From Pseudomonadota bacterium (lineage in GTDB: Bacteria > Pseudomonadota > Gammaproteobacteria > Burkholderiales > SG8-39), in NCBI GenBank assembly GCA_021811085.1, contig JAJZPQ010000017.1:1-64000 (forward strand): a stretch of DNA of 64,000 bases, given 5' to 3'. The position numbers and the translations under genes were made by a program. How positions within the stretch are numbered: position 1 is the first letter of the stretch; each line of letters begins with the position of its first letter. The notes below the pieces were generated by a model. That model was not told where the DNA came from. It saw only the letters and a list, made by a program, of their open reading frames with translations, and ran no database searches. This document shows, one piece after another, positions 27,249 through 36,289 of this stretch.

Positions 27249-27736
27249 TGCGGCTTGGGCCGGGTGAAGGTGGCGGTAATGCTGACCAGTCCCGGTGTGC
27301 TCAGCGCTTCGATGCGCGCGGTGTCGAGACGGATGCGCTGCGCCTGCAGCGTCGCGACCCAGGCGAGCCAGTCGGCGAACGCAACGGAGCCGAACACCAC
27401 CTGCACCTGATCCGCGTTTTGGGCGTCGATGCGCAGCAGCGCGTGCGCGAGACCGGCGGCGCCGGCCTGGGCCTGCACCTGTGTGCGCAGGTCCGTCTGC
27501 TGAGCGGGGGGCGCAGGCACTGCGCGCGCGTGCGCAAGCTCGTTGGCATCCGCATCCAGACGCAGCGCCTGCGCGCGCAGTGCGGACACGGACGCTCCGA
27601 GCTGCGTGCGTGCCCGGTACGCCGACTGCACCAGCGACAGGTACAGCAGCACGCCCACGAGCGCCGCCAGCACCGTGATGATAATGCGGTCCCTCGGCGA
27701 GCGCGATTCCCACAGCTTGCGCAGTTGCGCGTTCAT
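27245..27736 (-). CDS. gspM: Type II secretion protein GspM
   Basis: A 163-residue inner-membrane platform protein: short cytoplasmic end (MNAQLRKLWESRSPRDR), one membrane helix (IIITVLAALVGVLLYLSLVQSAY), then a periplasmic ferredoxin-like domain ending VSITATFTRPKPQ. It pairs with GspL. It overlaps gspL by ATGA and gspN by GTGA. Confidence 0.9.
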   Translation of the reverse strand: MNAQLRKLWESRSPRDRIIITVLAALVGVLLYLSLVQSAYRARTQLGASVSALRAQALRLDADANELAHARAVPAPPAQQTDLRTQVQAQAGAAGLAHALLRIDAQNADQVQVVFGSVAFADWLAWVATLQAQRIRLDTARIEALSTPGLVSITATFTRPKPQ

Positions 27737-28947
27737 GATGCACGCACCGTGATGACCACTGCAGCGCCGCCGGAGCGGGGCGCGCCCTGCGCCCCCTTGT
27801 CGACCTGCAAGCCCGATTGCAGCAGGCGCTCCACGATGCGGCGTACGCCTGCTTCGTCGACGCCGGCAAGTTCCAGCATCATGCGTCCGCTTTCGTAGGA
27901 GGCGACGTGCAGCGCTCCCGGCGGCAGCTGGCTCAGCGCGCTTGCGACACTCGTTATCATCGGCAGGAAGTCGCCGTTATCGGCTTGGCCCGCAACGTGG
28001 CGCGCCTCGGCCAGTTTGCGCCGCATTTGCAGCGACGGATCGGCCACCGCGACGGCATCGGGAAAGGCGCTGCGGAAACGCGCTTCCATGCGCGTGCGCA
28101 GGCTGCGCTGCTCGCTTGCGAGCCGGGTCCAGTCCACCACCAGCGCCACGGCATGCACGGCCAGGGCCGCGCCGAGGATCCAGGCCGCCGGCCGCAGGCG
28201 TGTCAGCGTGTCAGGTGGCAGACGCCAGCGTGCACGCTCCTGTCCCAGGCTGACGCCGGCTTCGGGCGGTGCATCGCGCCAGTCCCAGGGCTCGGCCAGA
28301 CGCAGCGCCACGCCGAGCGCGCGTTGCCAGGCTTCGATCTCAGGCTGTGCCTGCGCCGCCGTCGGGTACACGGCGATCGCCGCGGGCGCCTCGCCGCGCG
28401 TTTTCGCCTCCTCGACCATCAGGCGCAGCGACAGCGGCGGGGAAGCCGGGTCGCCGCGATCGGTCGCCGTGCCCTCGAATTCGGAAATGCGCACGAAACC
28501 CTCGTGCCCGTCCCAGGCGAGGCTCCATTCGCCCTCCAGCCGCGGCAGCATCAGGATTTCGCAGTGCACTTCATAGCCGCGGATGCCCACGGCATCGAGT
28601 GCGTCCTGCCAGGACTTGAGTCCTTGTCGGTCGGCGACGGCGAGCACGTCGGCATCCGCGGCGGAGCCGAGCCAGCTCACCTGGTTGGCATCGGGATCGC
28701 CCACGATCTCGTCTTCGACGGCGTAGGTGAGCACCATTCCCGTGCGCCGCCGCGCGCCCTGCGGCAGGCGCGCGCGCGTAATCAGCACGTCCGCAGCGGG
28801 GAGCACCAGCTGCACGCGCTCGGCGCGTTGCGGCAACTGCGCCAGCGGACCTTCGCCGACGACCGGTTCGCGCCCCGCGCCGAGCAGCGCCCATTCGCAG
28901 CGTTGCGGTGTATCGCGCAAAGAACAGTGGATTCGAAGCAAGCTCAT
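27733..28947 (-). CDS. gspL: Type II secretion protein GspL
   Basis: A 404-residue platform protein. The cytoplasmic actin-like domain (residues 1-250) recruits the GspE ATPase. A membrane helix (AAWILGAALAVHAVALVVDW) and a periplasmic ferredoxin-like domain follow, the latter with the LPPGALHVASYESGRMMLELAG segment. Length and layout are normal. A 76-bp gap separates it from gspK, the only notable gap within this operon. Confidence 0.9.
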   Translation of the reverse strand: MSLLRIHCSLRDTPQRCEWALLGAGREPVVGEGPLAQLPQRAERVQLVLPAADVLITRARLPQGARRRTGMVLTYAVEDEIVGDPDANQVSWLGSAADADVLAVADRQGLKSWQDALDAVGIRGYEVHCEILMLPRLEGEWSLAWDGHEGFVRISEFEGTATDRGDPASPPLSLRLMVEEAKTRGEAPAAIAVYPTAAQAQPEIEAWQRALGVALRLAEPWDWRDAPPEAGVSLGQERARWRLPPDTLTRLRPAAWILGAALAVHAVALVVDWTRLASEQRSLRTRMEARFRSAFPDAVAVADPSLQMRRKLAEARHVAGQADNGDFLPMITSVASALSQLPPGALHVASYESGRMMLELAGVDEAGVRRIVERLLQSGLQVDKGAQGAPRSGGAAVVITVRAS

Positions 28948-29023
28948 AGCGTAGCCCTGATTAAGGTGTTTGTTGGATGCGGGTCCCGGTGCGGGCGCCG
29001 GCCCGGCACCGGCTGCGGCGTTA

Positions 29024-29938
29024 TCATAAAACTTTGCGCCATATGATATCCGGCCAAGCCAGGCTGTGGCGTGCGAGCAGGGCTTTCCCGCGCGCCTGTG
29101 CGCCGCCTATGGTCACGCTCAGGGTCGCCATGAAGTAATCGCTGCTCACGCTGATGTCGCCCGAGCCCGCTTCGGCTCCGCGCGGAAGCCGTCTGATGAA
29201 GTCGTCGACGCTGCGATAGTAGGCGCGGTCGCGCTGTGCGACCAGCAGCTGGGCGCCGCCCAGGTCCAGGCCATCGACGGCTGCGGCAATGACTTCTGCC
29301 GGGGCGGTATTCACGTTGACGGGGGTGGCCGTGGGCAAAGCGCTCACATAGGGGCGCAGACGCGCGCGTACGTTGTCGTCATAGCCGCGCACCAAAGCCA
29401 GTTCATCGACGTCGATCAGCGGCTGGTTGGCTGCGACGTATGGCGGATCCAGGGTGAGATAGTAGCTGTCCTCGGCTCCGTCGCGCGGCTGCGGCTGGCT
29501 GTCCGCGTCGATCCAGTCCGCCAGCGCGTCGGCGAGCTCGTCGGGCAGGCCCAGCGTCGCCAGCAGATTGCGGTAATGCGCGAGCTGCACGATGTTGATC
29601 TTTCCCTGCACCACCAGGTTGTTGAGGTTGAATTTGCCCTGCTGGTCCTCGATCTGGCCCACCAGTTCGCCGTTTTCGACCGGCAGCGGCGGCAGCTTCA
29701 GCGCCCAGGGTTCGCCCAGATGATCGACATTGCTGAGGCGGCGGTCGTCGGCGAGCACCGCGCGCGCCCAATCCGCGCCGGCCAGCAGCACGGCCCGCGC
29801 CTGGATGTGGTCGGTGGTGAGCTCGACCTGGCGCGCCCAGGTGCTTTGCGACACCATGATCGCCGCGGCGGCGATGGCGGCAAGCGCAACCACGCCCATG
29901 GCGAGCACAATGGCGACACCGCGCTCGCGCGTGTTCAT
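29024..29938 (-). CDS. gspK: Type II secretion minor pseudopilin GspK
   Basis: A 304-residue minor pseudopilin. The leader MNTRERG precedes VAIVLAMGVVALAAIAAAAIMVSQ; as is usual for GspK the Glu5 of other pseudopilins is absent. The large head includes the LADALADWIDADSQPQPRDGAED segment and the VNVNTAPAEVIAA helix-hairpin motif that marks the family. With GspI and GspJ it caps the pseudopilus. It overlaps gspJ by ATGA. Confidence 0.92.
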   Translation of the reverse strand: MNTRERGVAIVLAMGVVALAAIAAAAIMVSQSTWARQVELTTDHIQARAVLLAGADWARAVLADDRRLSNVDHLGEPWALKLPPLPVENGELVGQIEDQQGKFNLNNLVVQGKINIVQLAHYRNLLATLGLPDELADALADWIDADSQPQPRDGAEDSYYLTLDPPYVAANQPLIDVDELALVRGYDDNVRARLRPYVSALPTATPVNVNTAPAEVIAAAVDGLDLGGAQLLVAQRDRAYYRSVDDFIRRLPRGAEAGSGDISVSSDYFMATLSVTIGGAQARGKALLARHSLAWPDIIWRKVL

Positions 29939-30519
29939 GATTGCAGCACGAACACGCGCACGATTTCCTCGTTCGAGGTAAGCACGATGCGCAGGCGCAC
30001 GGCGCGCGGAAGGGGCTGGTCGGTCGGCGCAGCGGGCCAGGTGTTGACCCACAGCAGCGCCGGGTTGAGATACTGCAGCTCGAAGCTCTTTACCCCGCTG
30101 AGCACCGGGTAGCGCGCGGGCTGCGCATCCGGCGCCAGGTCCAGCCCCGGCCACAGCCACAGCTCGATCTCGTGCTTGTCGTTGAGCCGGTAGCCGATGC
30201 GGCGCGCGGTATCGACGCCGTCGTTGGAGGCGAAGCGGCTGAATTCCAGCGTCGCTGCAGCGGTCGCCGGCGGCGTGCCGAGCCAGGCCGGCGCCACGCC
30301 GTTGGGCGTGCGCACGGGGCGCGGCGCGGCGAGCTCCACGTCGCGCTCGAAGCGCGAGAAGAAAACCGCCACGTGGCGCCACTTGTCGGTCTCGTGCTTG
30401 ACGTGTTCGCGCGCGTCGAGCACCGCGCCCAGTCCGCGGTAGGACATCAGCGCGAGCAGCGACAGCACCAGCAGCGCGGTCATGACCTCGATCAGGGTGA
30501 AGCCGCGCTTTGCCTTCAT
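29935..30519 (-). CDS. gspJ: Type II secretion minor pseudopilin GspJ
   Basis: A 194-residue pseudopilin with prepilin leader MKAKRG/FTLIEVMTALLVLSLLALMSYRGLGAVLD (Glu5 present). RFERDVELAAPR is typical of GspJ heads. It forms the tip trimer with GspI and GspK. It overlaps gspI and gspK by four bases each. Confidence 0.92.
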   Translation of the reverse strand: MKAKRGFTLIEVMTALLVLSLLALMSYRGLGAVLDAREHVKHETDKWRHVAVFFSRFERDVELAAPRPVRTPNGVAPAWLGTPPATAAATLEFSRFASNDGVDTARRIGYRLNDKHEIELWLWPGLDLAPDAQPARYPVLSGVKSFELQYLNPALLWVNTWPAAPTDQPLPRAVRLRIVLTSNEEIVRVFVLQS

Positions 30520-30899
30520 TTGCCCGAGCCCGGCGGATTGACGATGAAGCCGGCGAGGTGCGCGAGCGAATGCGTTTCCTCGACGCCGGCGAAGACGCGC
30601 ACTTCCACGCGGCGAAACGCGGTGTTCGGCGTCGCGATCACTTCCTCGCGCCAGGCAAAATCGAGGCCGCCTTCGCGCGCAGTGCCGCGCTGTACGCCCA
30701 GCGGCAGCCAGTCGGCGCGCGCGCGATGCTCGGCCAGCAGGTTTTCCGCAACCCAGCCCGCAAGCAGGCGCGAGCGCAGCTCGCCCACGTTGTTCGTGCC
30801 CTCGCCGGCCGCGCGCAGCGCCGACATCAGCGCGATCGCAACGATGGCCAGTGCGACCAGGACCTCGACCAGCGTGAAGCCCTTGCGCCTGGAGTTCAT
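30516..30899 (-). CDS. gspI: Type II secretion minor pseudopilin GspI
   Basis: A 127-residue pseudopilin: leader MNSRRKG, then FTLVEVLVALAIVAIALMSALRAAGEGTNNV with Glu5, and the WVAENLLAEHRA segment conserved in GspI. The start at 30899 is chosen just before the leader; an upstream in-frame Met would add a non-leader sequence. It is coupled to gspJ by an ATGA overlap. Confidence 0.92.
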   Translation of the reverse strand: MNSRRKGFTLVEVLVALAIVAIALMSALRAAGEGTNNVGELRSRLLAGWVAENLLAEHRARADWLPLGVQRGTAREGGLDFAWREEVIATPNTAFRRVEVRVFAGVEETHSLAHLAGFIVNPPGSGK

Positions 30900-30906
30900 T
30901 CCAATT

Positions 30907-31446
30907 TCATTTCGCAACGGGCTCCTCGCGCAGGGCCACTTGGCCAACGCTCAGGCTTCCACCCGGCACTATGCGCAAGTCCCCGACCGGCGATCCGGTC
31001 ACCGCATAACGCTCGGTCCCCAGAGACAGGCCGATCGCGAAAGCGAGCGCGGAACCCTGCGGCCTGAACTCCAGCCGCATCGTCCCCTGCGGCCGCATGT
31101 TCTCGACGCGGAAGTCGGACACTGTCACGCCTTGCGGTAAGGTGCGCGCGCGCAGCAGTTCACTGTCGCGGATTTCGGACCAGCTGCCGTCGTCGCCCAA
31201 GCGCCAGAAGCGGTAGCCCGATTCGTCCGCGGTCCAGGCGATGGATTTCCCGCTGAGCTGCGCTTCGCTGGCGGCGAAGTCGAGCAGCTGCGACAGGCGT
31301 TCGGCTTCGAGTTGCAGCACGGCGCGATCGTCGGGTCGGGTGATGGTGCTCACCAGGCCGATGAACAGCCCCATGATCATCAGCACCACCAGCATTTCAA
31401 TGAGCGTGAAGCCCCGGTCTGGCCCCGAGATGGTCACGCATTTCAT
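30907..31446 (-). CDS. gspH: Type II secretion minor pseudopilin GspH
   Basis: A 179-residue pseudopilin: leader MKCVTISGPDRG, then FTLIEMLVVLMIMGLFIGLVSTI with Glu5, and the AERLSQLLDFAASEAQLSGKSI segment of the GspH family. It links the tip complex to the GspG shaft. It lies 10 bp after gspG and 7 bp before gspI. Confidence 0.92.
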   Translation of the reverse strand: MKCVTISGPDRGFTLIEMLVVLMIMGLFIGLVSTITRPDDRAVLQLEAERLSQLLDFAASEAQLSGKSIAWTADESGYRFWRLGDDGSWSEIRDSELLRARTLPQGVTVSDFRVENMRPQGTMRLEFRPQGSALAFAIGLSLGTERYAVTGSPVGDLRIVPGGSLSVGQVALREEPVAK

Positions 31447-31456
31447 TGGTGCCGCC

Positions 31457-31891
31457 CTAGAGGCCCCAGGAGCCGATGTCAGCGTCGTTGCCCTCGCCGC
31501 CTGGCGCTCCGTCGGCGCCGTAGCTGAAAACGTCGATCTCGCCGCGTACGCCGGGATACAGGTACTGGTAGGGATTGCCCCAGGGGTCTTTGGGCAGGCG
31601 TTCGATGTATCCGCCCGGCTTCCAGTTGGGCGGAATCGGCGACGTGGTCGGCTTGACCATCAGTGCCTGCAGTCCCTGCTCCGTGGTCGGATAGCGCTGG
31701 TTGTCCAGGCGGTAGAGCTTGAGCGCCTGCATCAGGCTCGCAATGTCCTGTTTTGCGGCGATCACGCGCGCCTCGTCCGGACGGCTGATGATTTTCGGCA
31801 CCACCAGGGCGGCGAGAATGCCGAGGATGACGATGACCACCATCACCTCGAGCAGGGTGAAACCACGTTGGCCGCGAACCCGGATCAGCAT
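31457..31891 (-). CDS. gspG: Type II secretion major pseudopilin GspG
   Basis: First gene of the operon, 144 residues: leader [10 protein letters not shown], then [24 protein letters not shown] with Glu5, then the GspG signatures [22 protein letters not shown] and a calcium-site loop near [23 protein letters not shown]. It polymerises into the pseudopilus. The start at 31891 follows a GAGG ribosome site; the longer reading begins in the promoter region. Confidence 0.95.
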   Translation of the reverse strand: MLIRVRGQRGFTLLEVMVVIVILGILAALVVPKIISRPDEARVIAAKQDIASLMQALKLYRLDNQRYPTTEQGLQALMVKPTTSPIPPNWKPGGYIERLPKDPWGNPYQYLYPGVRGEIDVFSYGADGAPGGEGNDADIGSWGL

Positions 31892-31960
31892 CGCCTCATC
31901 ACCTCTCTCAAAAATGAACGCCACCGCGTCGCGTTCATGTGCTGAATGTCAACAGACCCC

Positions 31961-32027
31961 AGCATTATATAATGCTTCAACCGGTGCATTCGGCCGGCTC
32001 GAATACGCTGCTTTCCATTATATAATG
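31961..32027. promoter_or_regulatory. Divergent gspG / gspC promoter region with dyad symmetry
   Basis: Two identical 12-bp palindromes CATTATATAATG (31963-31974 and 32016-32027) have centres 53 bp apart, close to five helical turns. The first extends to a 16-bp palindrome (31961-31976). Each holds TATAAT on both strands. Midway lies an inner inverted repeat ATTCG-N7-CGAAT (31988-32004), so the whole region is nearly symmetric about 31995. The outward -10 elements give leaders of about 66 nt for gspG and 72 nt for gspC. No strong -35 hexamers are present, which suggests activator dependence. Confidence 0.6.
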
Positions 32028-32104
32028 CGGCAACTGACGTATCCGGCCGATTACTGCGCCCGGCCCTACACTATTTCCAGTGCGCGAATGGCGGTTGACG
32101 AAGA

Positions 32105-32698
32105 ATGCAGGCGCTCTCGTTTGGTCGGCCCAATCTTGCGCAAACGGTGCTCATATCCTCGCTGAACCTGGTCGCAGTCGCGCTGCTCGGCGCGGTGCTC
32201 GCGTACTGGACCTGGGGGTGGTTCGCGCCGCGCGCCGTGCCGCGCATGGAGACGAGTGCGGTGCAAAGCGGCAGCGTGGCCGCAGCGGGCGGCCTGTTCG
32301 GCCGCGTGCCGCGCAACCAGGCGGCAGCTGCACCTACCGGGATTGCGATCAAGCTCCTCGGCGTGGTGGCCGCCTCGGGCGGCCGGCGCGGATACGCGGT
32401 GCTGCAACTCGAGGCAAAACAGATTTTGGCGGTGCATGAGGACGAGGATGTTGCGCCCGGCATCAAACTGGCTGAAGTCCATGCCGATCACGTCATCCTG
32501 GAGCGCAACGGAGTGCGCGAAACGCTCGCATGGCCGCAGAGAACCGGATCGGCGCCGGCTTCTGCGCCCGCTTCTGCACAAGCCGATCGAACTGCCGCCG
32601 CACAAGCCACAGCAGCGGCCGCTGCACAGGCGGCTGCGGCGCCAGCGGCTGCTCCACGGAGCGCAAGGGCCGCCCGCCGGAACAATGACAGTGAATAG
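32105..32698 (+). CDS. gspC: Type II secretion protein GspC
   Basis: A 197-residue inner-membrane protein that links the platform to the secretin. An N-terminal helix (VLISSLNLVAVALLGAVLAYWTW) is followed by a homology-region domain (TGIAIKLLGVVAASGGRRGYAVLQLEAKQILAVHEDEDVAPGIKLAEVHADHVILERNGVRETLAW). There is no PDZ domain; an Ala/Gln-rich tail takes its place, as in short GspC proteins. First gene of gspC-D-E-F. Confidence 0.88.
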   Translation: MQALSFGRPNLAQTVLISSLNLVAVALLGAVLAYWTWGWFAPRAVPRMETSAVQSGSVAAAGGLFGRVPRNQAAAAPTGIAIKLLGVVAASGGRRGYAVLQLEAKQILAVHEDEDVAPGIKLAEVHADHVILERNGVRETLAWPQRTGSAPASAPASAQADRTAAAQATAAAAAQAAAAPAAAPRSARAARRNNDSE

Positions 32699-32758
32699 AA
32701 TCTGCGATTTCAAAATAATATCGCCATCGCACGCCCATGGCGCTCCCGAGGATCATCT

Positions 32759-34819
32759 ATGAAGCGACGCTGGTTAGGAATCGGATTTGTTTCGATGGCA
32801 ATGCTCGCCTGCGCCGGGCAGGCTTGGCCGGCCGATGTGCAGCCCGGCGAAAGTTCCGGCGCCAAAGCGGCTGCGCGCCCGAGCGGACCCGATATGGTCA
32901 CGCTGAATTTCGTCAATGCCGACATCGAGGGCGTGGTCAAGGCGGTGAGCGAGATCACCGGCAAGAACTTCGTTCTCGACCCGCGCGTCAAGGGCACGGT
33001 CAATATCGTTTCGGCCAAGCCGATGTCGCGCTCGCTGGTGTATCAGGTGTTCCTGTCCGCGTTGCGGCTGCAGGGGTTTGCTGCGGTCGAGGACCGCGGC
33101 GTCGTCATGATCGTTCCCGAGATCGACGCCAAGATGCACCGCAGCCCGACGCTGGGACCGCAGGACCAGCCGCGCGGCGGGGGGCAGACGATACAGACCC
33201 AGGTGTTCAAGCTGCAGCACGAATCGGCGACGCAGCTGGTGGCGGTGTTGCGCCCGCTGATCACGCCCAACAACAGCATCACGGCCTACCAGAACAACAA
33301 CACGCTGGTGGTCACCGACTACGCGAGCAATTTGCAGCGCATCGAGAAAATCATCGAGTCGATCGACCAGCCCACCGATTCCGATTCGATCATCATCCCG
33401 CTGCAGCACGCCTCCGCAGTCGACGTCGCGCAGACCATCAGCCGCCTGCTCACCGAGCCGGTGCAGGCGGCCGATCCGAGCAGCCGTTTCACCATCGCCG
33501 CGGACGCGCGCTCGAACAGCGTGCTCGCGCGCGCCGGCGACCCGGCGCGCCTGCGCCGCGTGCGCGAATTGGTCGCGATGCTGGATACGCCCACGAGCGC
33601 CGGCGGCAATATACACGTGATCTACCTGAAAAACGCCGAGGCGGTGAAGCTCGCGGATGTGCTGCGTTCGATCTACAGCGGCGGAACGGCGGGCGCACAG
33701 GCGCGCGCGGGCACGCCGGCGAGCCCGACGCCTCTGGGCCAGTCGCTGCAGGCCCCGGCGCAGCCCGGTGTGTCGGCACCCGGCATCATCCAGGCCGATG
33801 CCGCCACCAATTCGATCATCATCACCGCCCCGGACGCGATCTACAACGATTTGCGCGCGGCAGTGGAGAAACTCGACGTGCGCAGGGCGCAGGTGTACGT
33901 CGAAGCGCTGATCGCCGAGGTCAGCGCCAACAAGGCCGCCGAATTCGGCGTGCAGTGGCAGGACCTGACCGGCGCCGGCAAGAGCACGGCGCAGGTGGTC
34001 GGAGGCACCAATTTCGGCAACGCGGGACAGAATATCCTCGGCATTTCGCAGAATCCGACCGCGGCGGGGCAGGGCCTGAACATCGGCGTGATCAAGGGCA
34101 CGGTCACGATCGGCGGCACGCAGATTTTGAATCTCGGTCTGCTGGTGCGCGCGCTGGAGACGGACGCGAATGCAAATATCCTGTCCACGCCGACGCTGCT
34201 GACCCTGGACAACGAGGAAGCCAAGATCGTCATCGGCCAGAACGTGCCGTTCATTACCGGCTCCTACGCGGTATCGGCCGCGGCCACCACGCCGACGCCG
34301 TTTCAGACCATCGAGCGCAAGGACGTCGGCCTCACGCTGAAAATCAAGCCGCAGATCTCCGAAGGCGGCACGGTGCGGCTGCAGATTTCGCAGGAAGTGT
34401 CCAGTGTGGACAGCGCCACGAACGCCTCGGGCATCATCACCAACAAGCGCTCGGTCGATTCGTCGGTGCTGGTCAACGACGGCCAGATCGTGGTGATCGG
34501 CGGCCTGATGCAGGACCAGGTCAACGACGGCGTGAGCAAGGTTCCGGGGTTGGGCGACCTGCCCCTGATCGGCAGCCTGTTCCGCTACAACACGCGCACG
34601 CGCAACAAGACCAACCTGATGGTGTTCCTGCGGCCGACGGTCCTGCGCAGCGCCGAGCGCGCCGATTCGCTCACCGACGATCGCTACAACTACATCCTGG
34701 GCGAGCAACTCAAAGCCAAGCAGTCAGGTACCGACCTCAGGGATTTCGGCTCGCCCACGCTGCCGCCGCGCACCAGCCCGCCCGCGGCAGCGCCGGACAA
34801 GCCCGCCGCCTCCCAATGA
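32759..34819 (+). CDS. gspD: Type II secretion outer-membrane secretin GspD
   Basis: A 686-residue secretin. A signal peptide is followed by the N0 domain (MVTLNFVNADIEGVVKAVSEITGKNFVLDPRVKG) and N1-N3 repeats with DSIIIPLQHASAVDVAQTI and the linker GTAGAQARAGTPASPTP. The C-terminal secretin domain shows NILSTPTLLTLDNEEAKIVIGQNVPFITGSY, VGLTLKIKPQI and VPGLGDLPLIGSLFRYNTRTRNKTNLMVFLRPTV. It forms the outer-membrane channel. It is coupled to gspE by ATGA. Confidence 0.96.
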   Translation: MKRRWLGIGFVSMAMLACAGQAWPADVQPGESSGAKAAARPSGPDMVTLNFVNADIEGVVKAVSEITGKNFVLDPRVKGTVNIVSAKPMSRSLVYQVFLSALRLQGFAAVEDRGVVMIVPEIDAKMHRSPTLGPQDQPRGGGQTIQTQVFKLQHESATQLVAVLRPLITPNNSITAYQNNNTLVVTDYASNLQRIEKIIESIDQPTDSDSIIIPLQHASAVDVAQTISRLLTEPVQAADPSSRFTIAADARSNSVLARAGDPARLRRVRELVAMLDTPTSAGGNIHVIYLKNAEAVKLADVLRSIYSGGTAGAQARAGTPASPTPLGQSLQAPAQPGVSAPGIIQADAATNSIIITAPDAIYNDLRAAVEKLDVRRAQVYVEALIAEVSANKAAEFGVQWQDLTGAGKSTAQVVGGTNFGNAGQNILGISQNPTAAGQGLNIGVIKGTVTIGGTQILNLGLLVRALETDANANILSTPTLLTLDNEEAKIVIGQNVPFITGSYAVSAAATTPTPFQTIERKDVGLTLKIKPQISEGGTVRLQISQEVSSVDSATNASGIITNKRSVDSSVLVNDGQIVVIGGLMQDQVNDGVSKVPGLGDLPLIGSLFRYNTRTRNKTNLMVFLRPTVLRSAERADSLTDDRYNYILGEQLKAKQSGTDLRDFGSPTLPPRTSPPAAAPDKPAASQ

Positions 34820-36285
34820 TCAAACCGGCTGTCCCCTATGCCTTCGTCAAGGCCAAAGGCATCGTCGTCACCGGACTGAGCGACGGCATGGCGCAAGTCG
34901 CGGTGCGCAGCGGCGCCCAGGCCGGGGCGCTCGCCGAAGTGCGGCGCGTGCTCGGCGTGCCGCTGCAGGCGCGGCGCATCGGCGCGGAGGAGTTCGACGA
35001 ACTGGTTTCGAGTCTTTACAACGCGGCCGACGCCGGCGCGGCCGCGCTGGCGGACGACATCGCGCAGGATCTCGATCTGTCGCGCCTGCTGCAGGACATC
35101 CCCAAGATAGAAGATTTGCTCGAGAGCCAGAACGACGCGCCGCTGATCCGTCTGATCAATGCGCTGTTCACGCAGGCGCTGCGCGACGGCGCCTCCGACA
35201 TCCATATCGAACCGTTCGAAACGCGCTCGGTGGTGCGGCTGCGCATCGACGGCACGCTGCGCGACCTGATCGAGCCTGCGCGCGCGCTGCACAACTCCAT
35301 CGTGTCGCGCATCAAGATCATGGCGCAGCTGGACATCGCGGAAAAGCGCCTGCCGCAGGACGGGCGTATCACGCTGCGCGTCGCGGGCAAGCCCATCGAC
35401 GTCCGGGTGTCGACGATTCCGACCGGGCACGGCGAGCGCGTGGTGCTGCGCCTGCTGGACAAGCAGGCCGGCAGGCTCGACCTCACGCGGCTGGGCATGG
35501 ACGCTGCGACGCTCGCCTACATGGACAAGCTCATCAGCTCGCCGCACGGCATCATCCTCGTCACCGGTCCGACCGGGTCGGGCAAGACGACCACGCTGTA
35601 CGCTTCGCTGTCGCGCCTGGATCCGAAGGCGCTCAATATCATGACGGTGGAGGATCCGATCGAGTACGACCTCGACGGCATCAGCCAGACGCAGATCAAC
35701 ACGCGCATCGAGATGAGTTTTGCGCGCGCGCTGCGCACCATCCTGCGCCAGGACCCCGACGTGGTCATGATCGGGGAAATCCGCGACCTGGAAACCGCGC
35801 AAATCGCGGTACAGGCGAGCCTGACCGGCCACCTGGTGTTTGCCACGCTGCATACCAACGACGCGGTGAGCGCCGTCACCCGGCTGGTCGACATGGGCGT
35901 GGAACCGTTTCTGCTCGCCACCAGCCTGATCGGCGTGGTGGCGCAGCGGCTGGTGCGCCGGCTGTGCGAGGAATGCCGCAAGCCGTTTACCACCGACGGA
36001 GCGCAGCTGCAGGCGCTCGGCTTCGCGCCCATGGCCGGAAGCTTCTACACCGCGCAGGGCTGCCCGGCCTGCAACCATACCGGTTATCGCGGCCGGACCG
36101 GCATCTACGAGCTGCTCACGGTCGACGATGCGCTACGCCGGCTGATCCACGACCGTGCCTCGGAGCAGGTGTTGCGCGACCACGCGCTAGGCTGCGGCAT
36201 GCGTTCTTTGCGCGACGACGGCATGCGCTGGGCCGCCCAGGGTGCGATCAGCCTGGAAGAGGTGGTGCGCGTAACGCGCGAATAG
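34816..36285 (+). CDS. gspE: Type II secretion ATPase GspE
   Basis: A 489-residue hexameric ATPase. Seen: the N-terminal GspL-binding region; Asp box near DGASDIHIEPFETRSVVRLRIDG; Walker A GPTGSGKTTT; His box near GHLVFATLHTNDA; Walker B DVVMIGEIRD; and a tetracysteine zinc domain (CEEC...CPAC). The start at 34816 overlaps the gspD stop; a much longer in-frame reading upstream is only the shadow of gspD. Confidence 0.97.
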   Translation: MIKPAVPYAFVKAKGIVVTGLSDGMAQVAVRSGAQAGALAEVRRVLGVPLQARRIGAEEFDELVSSLYNAADAGAAALADDIAQDLDLSRLLQDIPKIEDLLESQNDAPLIRLINALFTQALRDGASDIHIEPFETRSVVRLRIDGTLRDLIEPARALHNSIVSRIKIMAQLDIAEKRLPQDGRITLRVAGKPIDVRVSTIPTGHGERVVLRLLDKQAGRLDLTRLGMDAATLAYMDKLISSPHGIILVTGPTGSGKTTTLYASLSRLDPKALNIMTVEDPIEYDLDGISQTQINTRIEMSFARALRTILRQDPDVVMIGEIRDLETAQIAVQASLTGHLVFATLHTNDAVSAVTRLVDMGVEPFLLATSLIGVVAQRLVRRLCEECRKPFTTDGAQLQALGFAPMAGSFYTAQGCPACNHTGYRGRTGIYELLTVDDALRRLIHDRASEQVLRDHALGCGMRSLRDDGMRWAAQGAISLEEVVRVTRE

Positions 36286-36289
36286 CGGC

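Noticed and set aside
32737..36285. A single 1182-codon frame reading into GspE
   Set aside because: The part before 34816 is a Gln/Arg-rich shadow of gspD in another frame; GspE homology begins at MIKPAV with an ATGA overlap.
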